Source: Gammaproteobacteria bacterium
GTDB taxonomy: Bacteria; Pseudomonadota; Gammaproteobacteria; UBA6429; Thiohalophilaceae
Direction: 5' to 3'
Assembly (NCBI GenBank): GCA_029882235.1
Contig: JAOULB010000063.1
Span: 1-8,755, forward strand
DNA: 8,755 nt
Positions 1 through 6,237 of this stretch are shown one piece after another. The notes beneath the pieces are model-generated. The model made no database searches. It was given only the letters and a program-made list of their open reading frames with translations, and was not told the DNA's origin. The number at the start of each line of letters is the position of its first letter. The first letter of the stretch is position 1. The position numbers and the translations under genes are program-made.

Positions 1-474
1 ACTTTGTTGAATTCACTCGAGCCTGACGAAACTGAAGCCGTACTGGCTCATGAACTTGGACATTTCAAACGCAAACATATTCAGAAGCGTATTGTCTCAA
101 TGGCCATTATCAGTCTAATTGGACTGGCGATTCTGGGCTGGTTAATGCAACAACCATCTTTTTATACTGGCCTAGGTGTCAGTGAATCTTCGCAATACAT
201 GGCCTTATTGCTCTTTATGATGGTTTCGCCACTATTCAGTCTTTACTTACAACCACTGTTCTCTTTCTTCAGTAGAAAACATGAATTCGAAGCCGATGCC
301 TATGCCGCAAAACAAAGTGAAGCCTCAAAACTAATACAGGCGTTGGTGAAACTCTATAAAGAAAATGCCAGTACATTAACGCCTGACCCGCTTTACTCAG
401 CTTTTCATGATTCGCACCCCCCAGCGCCAGTCAGGATTGCCCATTTAAATGCACAAAAAGGTGCCACTACATGA
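1..474 (+). CDS. M48 family (Ste24/CAAX-protease-like) membrane zinc metallopeptidase, C-terminal part
   Basis: This is the 3' part of a gene that begins before the window. The reading frame is open from base 1, and the TTG at position 4 is an internal Leu codon, not a start. Counting residues from that codon, the zinc-binding HExxH motif is HELGH at 16-20 and the ExxAD third-ligand motif is in HEFEADAYA (Glu94). Between them lie two hydrophobic, probably membrane-spanning, segments at about 30-48 and 65-86. The phrase LLNSLEPDETEAVLAHELGHF is typical of the Ste24-like branch of M48 rather than HtpX. Family knowledge: these are integral-membrane proteases that cleave prenylated or misfolded membrane proteins; the bacterial substrates are mostly unknown. 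The stop overlaps the cytochrome start (ATGA), suggesting translational coupling. The missing N-terminal half would hold more membrane segments. Confidence 0.92.
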   Translation, partial: TLLNSLEPDETEAVLAHELGHFKRKHIQKRIVSMAIISLIGLAILGWLMQQPSFYTGLGVSESSQYMALLLFMMVSPLFSLYLQPLFSFFSRKHEFEADAYAAKQSEASKLIQALVKLYKENASTLTPDPLYSAFHDSHPPAPVRIAHLNAQKGATT

Positions 475-779
475 TCAAGATTTACACTCAGCTAACATTA
501 ATCGTAACGATGTGTCTATCGCAAGCGTCGGTGTATTCGGCAAATATTGAGCAAGGCAAAAAGCTGCATTCACAAAGCTGCACCGCCTGTCATGTTTCCC
601 AGATGGGTGGCGATGGCAGTAAATTATATACACGCGACAATAGAAGAGTTACTTCGCTGACGGCACTCAACCAGCAGGTCAAACGCTGTAACGATAACGT
701 CGGTACTGGATGGTTCGAAGACCAGATCAATAATGTTGTGCATTTCCTTAATACAAATTACTATAAATTTCCAAAATAA
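471..779 (+). CDS. small secreted monohaem c-type cytochrome
   Basis: A 102-residue protein with an N-terminal signal peptide (hydrophobic 8-22, likely cleavage after Ala24 in VYSA) and one haem-attachment motif CTACH at residues 37-41, with His41 as proximal ligand. The mature protein would be about 78 residues, periplasmic and probably an electron carrier. The only Met in the mature part is Met45, just after the haem motif, so the usual C-terminal Met axial ligand is absent. Cys73, in a region rich in basic and polar residues (DNRRVTSLTALNQQVKRC), is not used for haem. I recall similar short cytochromes with the YTR.DRRV.SL...V..C pattern annotated only as cytochrome c in gammaproteobacteria. 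The start overlaps the upstream protease stop by 4 bp, and an AAAGGTG ribosome-binding site lies about 8 bases upstream. Redox partner unknown. Confidence 0.9.
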   Translation: MIKIYTQLTLIVTMCLSQASVYSANIEQGKKLHSQSCTACHVSQMGGDGSKLYTRDNRRVTSLTALNQQVKRCNDNVGTGWFEDQINNVVHFLNTNYYKFPK

Positions 780-781
780 AA

Positions 782-1111
782 ATGACTGGGCTTGCAGATA
801 ACAATTGCCGCCGCCCCAGCGAAACCACCGCTTTAACCGATGATCAAATTAGCGCGCTATTAAATCATCTTCCAGATTGGAAACGAGACCACAATCAAAT
901 TCAAAAAGAATTTAAGTTTAACGACTACTATCAAACTATAGATTTTGTAAATGCCGTCGCTGCAATAGCCCATCAACAGGATCATCATCCTGAGCTCACA
1001 GTAAATTATAATCGATGCCTAATTACTTATCGTACGCACTCAGTAGGTGGTCTATCTGAGAATGATTTTATTTGTGCTGCAAAGGTTGACGCCATTATTT
1101 CACAGGATTAA
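782..1111 (+). CDS. phhB: pterin-4a-carbinolamine dehydratase (PCD/DCoH family)
   Basis: A 109-residue cytoplasmic protein of full family length. It dehydrates 4a-hydroxytetrahydrobiopterin to quinonoid dihydropterin, recycling the cofactor of aromatic amino acid hydroxylases. In bacteria that lack phenylalanine hydroxylase, PCD-like proteins are thought to serve other pterin or molybdopterin steps. The signature is clear: HHPEL with His68/His69, then RTHSVGGLSENDF with His86 and Asp95. The spacing (69 to 86 is 17, 86 to 95 is 9) equals that of the catalytic His62, His79 and Asp88 I recall for mammalian PCD. The start lies 2 bp after the cytochrome stop with no evident Shine-Dalgarno sequence, so re-initiation by the upstream ribosome is likely. 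No phenylalanine hydroxylase gene is in the window, so the physiological substrate is open. The symbol is by family and the family call is firm. Confidence 0.95.
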   Translation: MTGLADNNCRRPSETTALTDDQISALLNHLPDWKRDHNQIQKEFKFNDYYQTIDFVNAVAAIAHQQDHHPELTVNYNRCLITYRTHSVGGLSENDFICAAKVDAIISQD

Positions 1112-1118
1112 TCCCAGC

Positions 1119-2129
1119 ATGGCTAAAAGAAAACTCAACAAGCGTCAGCAATCCCGAGTCAAGGAACAGCAACAAAAACATCGGCAGTCTGCAGATGCAA
1201 GTAACTCATCATCTAATCGTAAAAATAATACCGAGTCCGGCAACAAGGGTATTGTAATTGCCAATTTTGGTAGCCAGATCATTGTCGAGACTGATAACAG
1301 AACTCGAATATCCTGTTCAAGCAGACAGAATATTGAATCACTGGTAAGTGGTGACCATGTCATATGGCAAAACGTTGATGATGACTCAGGTGTAGTCGTT
1401 GCACTTGAACCACGCACTAATTACATTGCCAGACCCGATCGCCGCAACAAGGCTAAAGTTATTGCTGCCAATATTGATCAACTGTTGATTGTGACGGCAG
1501 TCAAACCTGTGTTGAATAGCCGTCTTGTTGATCGTTACCTGGTGGCTGCTGAAACCGCCCGCATTACACCGGTTATTGTGTTTAATAAAATTGACTTGCC
1601 GGATGAAGCCGCAATGCAGCAATTTCGTGATGATCTGGCCATATACAAACAACTCAATTATAGCGTTGCCTATACCAGCGCCAAATTCAGTCAGGGTATT
1701 GATGCTTTTCAGGAAATGCTCAAGGCTAAAACCAGTGTATTTGTTGGGCAATCCGGCGTTGGAAAATCATCCTTATTAAACTGCCTGCTACCGGAAGCTC
1801 TCGCTGAAGTCGGCGATATCTCTACAAGCACACAAAAAGGCCGTCACACCACAACTGTTGCCCAACTCTATCACTTACCTGAAGGAGGACAGATTATTGA
1901 TTCTCCCGGTGTACGTGAATTTGGACTCTGGCAAGTCACTGAAGAACAGGCGGCAGAAGGTTTTCCCGAGTTCAGACCCTGGCTAGGGCAATGCCGATTT
2001 CGAGACTGTAAACATCAGGATGAACCCGGTTGTGCCGTTAGAAATGCTGTTGAAGAAGGTGAAATTGCTCCCCAGCGCTGGGACAGTTATAAACGAATTC
2101 TTAATTCATTAATGGAAGAGCAACACTGA
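1119..2129 (+). CDS. rsgA: ribosome small-subunit-dependent GTPase A (circularly permuted)
   Basis: A 336-residue cytoplasmic GTPase that acts in late 30S maturation. The order of motifs is permuted as expected: basic N-terminal tail (1-25), OB-fold (about 43-100), G4 NKID (156-159), G5 TSAK (186-189), G1 GQSGVGKS (210-217), switch-I region GRHTTT (241-246), G3 DSPG (261-264), and the C-terminal zinc knuckle Cys292, Cys297, His299, Cys305. I chose ATG at 1119 because MAKRKLNKRQQSRV is the usual start of this family and an AGGA lies 11 bases upstream. The frame stays open back to 1047, but that extension overlaps phhB in another frame and looks non-native. It starts 7 bp after phhB and is likely co-transcribed. 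The stop directly abuts the convergent motB stop. Confidence 0.98.
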   Translation: MAKRKLNKRQQSRVKEQQQKHRQSADASNSSSNRKNNTESGNKGIVIANFGSQIIVETDNRTRISCSSRQNIESLVSGDHVIWQNVDDDSGVVVALEPRTNYIARPDRRNKAKVIAANIDQLLIVTAVKPVLNSRLVDRYLVAAETARITPVIVFNKIDLPDEAAMQQFRDDLAIYKQLNYSVAYTSAKFSQGIDAFQEMLKAKTSVFVGQSGVGKSSLLNCLLPEALAEVGDISTSTQKGRHTTTVAQLYHLPEGGQIIDSPGVREFGLWQVTEEQAAEGFPEFRPWLGQCRFRDCKHQDEPGCAVRNAVEEGEIAPQRWDSYKRILNSLMEEQH

Positions 2130-2132
2130 TCA
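2127..2132. other. zero-gap convergent stop junction rsgA/motB (TGATCA)
   Basis: The rsgA stop TGA (2127-2129, + strand) and the motB stop TGA (2130-2132, - strand) are immediately adjacent and together form the palindrome TGATCA. I see no strong GC-rich hairpin with a T-run on either side, so any terminator for either operon must lie inside the opposing coding sequence, or termination is Rho-dependent. The same hexamer forms the junction at 5633-5638. Confidence 0.95.
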
Positions 2133-3050
2133 CTTGTTTCCTTTCAAGCGTGTCTTTGCGTCATCAACAGAAACTCCACCTTTGCCTTCATGGACTCTGA
2201 TTGCCTCTTCTGCTTTCTTATTCAGCACAATAATACTTATACGTCTGTTAATCGGTGCTCGTGGCTTATCTTTTAAAAAGAGCACCGAATCGGCCAGACC
2301 AACTACGCGCGTTATTTTCGTTGGGCTGGTTCCCCATTTAACCAATTCACGGCGGGCGGTATTTGCTCGATCTGCGGATAATTCCCAGTTGGTATAGCGC
2401 ACCTTACCTGCATAATCTTCGTCATAATATTCACGAAAATAATTTTTTGGAAAAGGTTTGGAGTCAGTGTGTCCACTAATCGCAAGACTATTCGGTACGG
2501 TGTTAATAAGCTTTGAAAGATCTTTTAGAATTGCTTTCGTATATGACTTTAGCTGTGTACCACCGAGTGCAAACATAGGTCTGTTTTTCTTGTCGACAAT
2601 CTGAATACGCAAGCCCTGTGGAGTGATATCAATCAACAACTGATCTTTAAATGGTTTTAAGGCCTGGCTTTTTTCAACGGCTTTCCTTAATGTTTCCTGT
2701 AAATCTTCCAGTCGTTTTTTATCATCCTTATCCCTGACAATGACTTTTTTAGCTTCCTCGGGTTGTTTTTTATTCTTTTCGCCTTTGGCGATCTCCATCG
2801 CACCGCCAAGTTTAATCATGCTGGTGCTTGCACCACCTGGCCCCTGTATACCCGCCGGACTTTTAAAATAGTCTGATATGCCTTCGCGTTTATTTTGATC
2901 AACAAGTGACAACAACCAGAGTAATAGAAAGAAGGCCATCATCGCAGTTACAAAGTCAGCATAGGCAACCTTCCATGCGCCACCATGATGCGCATGGCCT
3001 CCCTTCTTGATCCTTTTTACAATGATGGGTTGTTTTTTATCGGTTGGCAT
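2130..3050 (-). CDS. motB: flagellar motor stator protein MotB
   Basis: A 306-residue inner-membrane protein that anchors the stator ring to peptidoglycan and carries the proton-binding Asp. Layout: basic N-terminal tail with the GGHAHHGGAWK signature, a single membrane helix at about 28-50 (AYADFVTAMMAFFLLLWLL), a plug-like segment after it, a charged, probably coiled-coil linker (about 85-135), then a C-terminal OmpA-like domain with the peptidoglycan-contact region SGHTDSKPF (about 193-201) and NWELSADRA (about 221-229). The proton acceptor is Asp32, the same number as in E. coli MotB, and the YADF context points to proton rather than sodium coupling. It follows motA by 25 bp with no strong Shine-Dalgarno sequence. 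Full length. Its stop abuts that of rsgA. Confidence 0.97.
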   Translation of the reverse strand: MPTDKKQPIIVKRIKKGGHAHHGGAWKVAYADFVTAMMAFFLLLWLLSLVDQNKREGISDYFKSPAGIQGPGGASTSMIKLGGAMEIAKGEKNKKQPEEAKKVIVRDKDDKKRLEDLQETLRKAVEKSQALKPFKDQLLIDITPQGLRIQIVDKKNRPMFALGGTQLKSYTKAILKDLSKLINTVPNSLAISGHTDSKPFPKNYFREYYDEDYAGKVRYTNWELSADRANTARRELVKWGTSPTKITRVVGLADSVLFLKDKPRAPINRRISIIVLNKKAEEAIRVHEGKGGVSVDDAKTRLKGNK

Positions 3051-3075
3051 GGCAGTTTAATTTTCGAATCTTGAA

Positions 3076-3945
3076 TTAAGATTTCGTTTTCTTACCTTCT
3101 GCCTTTACATGCTCTTCTAGCTCAAGAAAACCAGGTCGCTTATCACTGGTAATGGCCTTGCGACCGAATTCAACTGCAATTTGCGGGGTGTAACCATTGA
3201 GGGTCGCCATAATGCAAACCTTGGCACACTGGAGAAATTTTGATTCATCTTCAGCCTTGGTTTTCAATGCATTCGCAATCGGTGACGCAAAACCATAAGC
3301 TAATAACACCCCGAGAAATGTACCGACCAGAGCCGCGCCCACGTGAGCACCAAGAACCTCAGGTGGCTCTGAAATGTATCCCATTGTAATAACAACACCC
3401 ATTACCGCCGCAACGATACCAAATGCGGGCAGACCATCGGCAACAACCTGCACCGCACTGCTTGGTTGTTCCGCTTCATGGTGATGCGTCTCCAGCTCGA
3501 TATCCATCAGGTTTTCCAGTTCAAAGGCATTCATATTGCCGCCCACCATTAAGCGTAAATAGTCAGTAATAAAGTCCATGACATGGTGGTTTTGTCGAAT
3601 CGATGGGTAAGCCTTAAAAACATCACTCAAATGAGGTTCTTCGATATCACTTTCGAGTGACATCAAGCCCTCTTTACGCGCCTTTGCAAACAGCAAGTAC
3701 ATTAGAGTGAGCAAATCCATATACATTTTCTTATTAAATTTACTCGGGACCACTAAACCAAAAGTCCCTTTAAAAACCTGCATTACGACTCTCATTGGAT
3801 TAGCAATAATAAATGCACCAAAGGCACCACCACCAATGATCACAAGCTCAAAAGGTTGCCAGAGTGCTTCAAGCTTACCGTGTGATCCCAAATAACCACC
3901 GACCACACAAGCACATACAATAATTATCCCAAGAATAAATTTCAT
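3076..3945 (-). CDS. motA: flagellar motor stator protein MotA
   Basis: A 289-residue inner-membrane protein that forms the pentameric shell around the MotB dimer and pushes on FliG when protons flow. Hydrophobic segments lie at about 2-20, 32-50, 170-190 and 202-222, with the large cytoplasmic loop between the second and third. The key residues fall at the same numbers as I recall for E. coli: Arg90 and Glu98 (FliG contact) and Pro173 and Pro222 (channel and conformational change). Its start is an ATG at 3943-3945 with only a distant AGGA upstream, so translation may be modest. It heads a motA-motB operon with no other flagellar gene in view. A sigma-28-like promoter is visible upstream (4000-4027). 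The call is firm. Confidence 0.97.
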   Translation of the reverse strand: MKFILGIIIVCACVVGGYLGSHGKLEALWQPFELVIIGGGAFGAFIIANPMRVVMQVFKGTFGLVVPSKFNKKMYMDLLTLMYLLFAKARKEGLMSLESDIEEPHLSDVFKAYPSIRQNHHVMDFITDYLRLMVGGNMNAFELENLMDIELETHHHEAEQPSSAVQVVADGLPAFGIVAAVMGVVITMGYISEPPEVLGAHVGAALVGTFLGVLLAYGFASPIANALKTKAEDESKFLQCAKVCIMATLNGYTPQIAVEFGRKAITSDKRPGFLELEEHVKAEGKKTKS

Positions 3946-3982
3946 TACTGCTTATTTTTCCTAATCAGAAAGCCATGACTTA

Positions 3983-3996
3983 CATATACGTATATG
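3983..3996. repeat. 14-bp perfect palindrome at the predicted motA transcription start
   Basis: CATATACGTATATG reads identically on both strands. It lies just downstream of the candidate motA -10 element and covers the predicted start near 3993, a position from which a bound regulator would block initiation or early elongation. The core ATATACGTAT also occurs at 5619-5628 inside another palindrome. It could equally be a chance AT-rich palindrome. Confidence 0.5.
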
Positions 3997-3999
3997 AAC

Positions 4000-4027
4000 A
4001 TATCGTCTCAGACGGAATAAAACTTGA
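4000..4027 (-). promoter_or_regulatory. candidate sigma-28 (FliA) promoter of motA-motB
   Basis: Read on the - strand, TCAAGTTT (4027-4020) is followed after 12 bases by GACGATAT (4007-4000). Compared with the FliA consensus TAAAGTTT-N11-GCCGATAA, this matches 7 of 8 and 6 of 8, with a spacer one base longer. Transcription would start near 3993, giving a leader of about 48 bases before motA. Late motility genes are classic FliA targets, so the placement makes sense. The spacer holds a small inverted repeat, CGTCT-C-AGACG (4004-4014), partly overlapping the -10 element. The match is by eye and not scored against a background model. Confidence 0.55.
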
Positions 4028-4050
4028 ATCGAGAACAAGCTGGACACAAT

Positions 4051-4188
4051 ATGTTTCAGGCTGCCAAGCACTTGTCATTTAAGGAAATTCTTGCTTTAAC
4101 CGCTATCAATATCGATGACGTAAAGGTGAAGTATCCATTTTATTTTTGCGTCTTATGGTTAGAGATGAAAAATCTTGTAACAGGGTGA
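4051..4188 (+). CDS. possible small leader ORF before the HDOD gene (45 codons)
   Basis: An ATG at 4051 opens a frame of 45 codons that ends in TGA at 4186-4188, four bases before the HDOD start at 4193. The frame is also open back to a TTG at 4024, which is preceded by a GGA at a suitable distance; the ATG itself has only a weak upstream signal. The predicted peptide has a plausible N-terminal half (FQAAKHLSFKEILALTAINI) and a hydrophobic aromatic stretch (YPFYFCVLWLEM). I recognise no family. Its stop lies just upstream of the downstream start and overlaps the HDOD ribosome-binding site, an arrangement that would allow translational coupling. The alternative is a random open frame in a 247-bp intergenic region, which at this length is quite possible. 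Confidence 0.22.
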   Translation: MFQAAKHLSFKEILALTAINIDDVKVKYPFYFCVLWLEMKNLVTG

Positions 4189-4192
4189 ACTC

Positions 4193-5635
4193 ATGCAACA
4201 AAGCATGGAAGACTGGATCAATGGCATCGGGGATAAACCCATACCCGTGATGCAACATACCATTATGGAATTAACAAAGTTATGCAAAGGTAATGATATA
4301 CCCATGCATGACATTGTTGAGCTGGTTGAAACGGATCCGGGCCTGACCGTACAGCTTATCCGCACCTGCACCACCACATCAAAAAGCAGTCTTCGTGCTG
4401 AAGTAACGTCGGCCCAACAAGCGGCAATGATGTTGGGAATAGAAAAGGTAAAGCAACTACCTAATACGCTACCGTCAGTTGATAAATCACTTGCGCCGTC
4501 AAACCGGCATCACCTGCAAAGTGTTTTTTCACGCGCCTACCATGCTGCTCGACAGGCAAAACATTGGGCAGAAATGCGCAGAGATATGATGCCTGACGAA
4601 GTGTTTGCTGCGGCCATGTTACATTTCATTGGTGAAATGGTTATTGCCATGAATGCGCCTGATGAACTTGATCGGATAATGCGCATGCGTAACGAAGAAC
4701 ATATCGCATCTGAAGAAGCGCAATACATTGTACTTGGCTTTACCTTTGATCAACTTTCACTGGAGATTGCAAAAAAATGGCAACTACCCTCTCTGGCGAT
4801 TGATTCTTTACATGCAGAAAATGCACAACAGCCAAGAGCATACAGTATTATGCTGGCCGTGCAATTGGCTCGCCACGCCGCCTATGACTGGTATAGTCCT
4901 AAAATGCTCAAACTGCAGGAGGAAGCAGCTGAATGGTTAGGCCAGGCTACCATTGCATTAATTAGAGACACTCATCACTTTGCGGTTGAAATTGCACGCG
5001 ACAGTCATTTTTATGGTGTGCACCCGGCTGCTGCAATGTTGTTGGTCGATCCCAGAGATCATGAAAGTGAATCAACCGATGAGACACAGGAACATGCCGG
5101 CATTTGTCTAATTCCTCAACTCACCATAATGCGAGAAACAATTCAAAAACTAAAAGCTTTGCCTACTGAAGAACATGATCTTGGAGATATTATCGCGCCA
5201 ACCTTGAAAGGCTTACACGATGGTGTTGGACTCAACCGAACCGTTTTTGCTCTTTTCAATCCAAACAAAAAATCATTAAACGCGTTTCAAATCGTTGGCG
5301 CTGATAACAATCCTGAATTTGGCCAATTTCAGGTTAGCCTGGAACAGGATAATCTTTTTACAATTTTGGCGAAAAAATCTCAGGCTGTTGCAATAGGCGA
5401 TGACAATCGGGACAAACTATGGCCACTGCTGCCAGATGAATTTCAAAATATTATAAAAACAGACAGTTTTTATTTAATGTCAGTTTATCTACATGCAAAA
5501 TTTTTTGGTGTATTCTATGCCGATCGACACACAAGTGATTGTCAACTAGATCCCATCAGTTATAAATTCTTTAAAGCGATCTGTAAACAATCAGAACAAA
5601 CATTACAACGTATATCAGATATACGTATCAAGTGA
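4193..5635 (+). CDS. HDOD domain protein with C-terminal GAF-like domain
   Basis: A 480-residue, apparently soluble cytoplasmic protein. Residues 12-210 fit the HDOD fold (IPVMQHTIMELTKL, then DIVELVETDPGLTVQLIRTC and AAAMLHFIGEMVI), a relative of HD phosphohydrolases that lacks the catalytic HD pair and generally acts as a protein-binding or signalling module. Residues 210-300 are helical and poorly recognisable. Residues 320-475 resemble a GAF sensory domain (GVGLNRTVFALFNP... FGVFYADRH). The start has an AGGGTG ribosome-binding site 5 bases upstream, and the N-terminus aligns with the usual beginning of the fold. It is transcribed divergently from motA, a neighbourhood I recall for Pseudomonas, so a role linked to motility or signalling is a reasonable inference. 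Ligand and partner are unknown. The stop abuts the recR stop. Confidence 0.88.
   Translation: MQQSMEDWINGIGDKPIPVMQHTIMELTKLCKGNDIPMHDIVELVETDPGLTVQLIRTCTTTSKSSLRAEVTSAQQAAMMLGIEKVKQLPNTLPSVDKSLAPSNRHHLQSVFSRAYHAARQAKHWAEMRRDMMPDEVFAAAMLHFIGEMVIAMNAPDELDRIMRMRNEEHIASEEAQYIVLGFTFDQLSLEIAKKWQLPSLAIDSLHAENAQQPRAYSIMLAVQLARHAAYDWYSPKMLKLQEEAAEWLGQATIALIRDTHHFAVEIARDSHFYGVHPAAAMLLVDPRDHESESTDETQEHAGICLIPQLTIMRETIQKLKALPTEEHDLGDIIAPTLKGLHDGVGLNRTVFALFNPNKKSLNAFQIVGADNNPEFGQFQVSLEQDNLFTILAKKSQAVAIGDDNRDKLWPLLPDEFQNIIKTDSFYLMSVYLHAKFFGVFYADRHTSDCQLDPISYKFFKAICKQSEQTLQRISDIRIK
5608..5626. repeat. 19-bp palindrome (9-bp arms, 1-bp centre) at the end of the HDOD gene
   Basis: ACGTATATC-A-GATATACGT is a perfect inverted repeat within the last codons of the HDOD gene. 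As RNA it could fold as an 8-bp stem with a CAG loop. In the recR direction it lies about ten bases beyond the recR stop and is followed by a T-rich but interrupted stretch, so it may act as a weak terminator for the dnaX-ybaB-recR transcript. It shares the 10-mer ATATACGTAT with the palindrome at 3983-3996, so a protein-binding site is another option. Confidence 0.4.
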
Positions 5636-5638
5636 TCA
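5633..5638. other. zero-gap convergent stop junction HDOD gene/recR (TGATCA)
   Basis: The HDOD stop TGA (5633-5635, + strand) and the recR stop TGA (5636-5638, - strand) touch and form TGATCA, exactly as at 2127-2132. There is no intergenic base for a separate terminator; the nearest hairpin is the palindrome at 5608-5626. Confidence 0.95.
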
Positions 5639-6232
5639 AAATTCAACACGTCCATGAAAGGCATGAGATAGCGTTGTGCTATTAACATATTCCAGCTCGC
5701 CACCGATGGGCACACCATGCGCAATACGTGTTGCCCTGATAGCTCGCTTAGCGGCCATTTCGGCAACATAGTGTGCAGTTGCTTCACCTTCAACCGTTGA
5801 ATTTGTTGCCAGAATTATTTCCTTGATATGACCATTATCAAGTTGCGTAGCCAATAGATCGAGGCCCAGCTCTTTTGGACCAATCCCATCCAGGGGTGAC
5901 AGATGCCCCATTAAAACAAAATAGACACCGCGGAAGTCGGCAATCTGCTCAATGACATGCACATCAGCAGGCGATTCGACAATACACAGAACACTTTGAT
6001 CGCGGCCTTTGTTACTACAAATATCACAAAGTTCATATTCACTTAAGGTGCGGCACTGCGTGCAACGACCAATCTTCTCTACCGCAAGAAGGATATCTTC
6101 ACCAAGCTGCCTGGCTGCATCACGATTATTTTCGAGCAGGTGATAAGCCATCCGTTGCGCAGAACGCGGCCCTACACCAGGCAGGCAACGCAGGCTTTCA
6201 ATAAGACGGCTTAGAAGTGGGCTACTGGACAT
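5636..6232 (-). CDS. recR: recombination mediator protein RecR
   Basis: A 198-residue protein of normal length that works with RecO (and RecF) to load RecA on SSB-coated single-stranded DNA during gap repair. Domains in order: helix-hairpin-helix (LPGVGPRSAQRMA, 17-29), a four-Cys zinc finger (Cys57, Cys60, Cys69, Cys72), a Toprim domain starting at VLCIVESPAD (81-90, with Glu86) and a C-terminal Walker-B-like region with an ATRIAHGVPIGGELEYVN tail. It begins 5 bp after ybaB, whose gene ends in two consecutive TAA codons; there is no clear Shine-Dalgarno sequence, so coupling with ybaB is likely. It is the last gene of the dnaX-ybaB-recR operon. Confidence 0.98.
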   Translation of the reverse strand: MSSSPLLSRLIESLRCLPGVGPRSAQRMAYHLLENNRDAARQLGEDILLAVEKIGRCTQCRTLSEYELCDICSNKGRDQSVLCIVESPADVHVIEQIADFRGVYFVLMGHLSPLDGIGPKELGLDLLATQLDNGHIKEIILATNSTVEGEATAHYVAEMAAKRAIRATRIAHGVPIGGELEYVNSTTLSHAFHGRVEF

Positions 6233-6237
6233 ATTTA

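Noticed and set aside
471..540. Lipoprotein signal in the cytochrome (Cys15)
   Set aside because: The residues before Cys15 are Val-Thr-Met; Met directly before Cys does not fit a lipobox, while an ordinary signal-peptidase site after Ala24 does.
1047..1118. Longer N-terminus for rsgA from the ATG at 1047
   Set aside because: It would overlap phhB in another frame by 65 bases. The extra residues do not look like RsgA, and the ATG at 1119 gives the family's usual basic start with an AGGA upstream.
3975..4082. 35-codon + strand frame starting at an ATG in the motA upstream region
   Set aside because: No ribosome-binding site, it overlaps the candidate motA promoter and palindrome, and it ends 110 bases before the HDOD gene. 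Less convincing than the frame ending at 4188.
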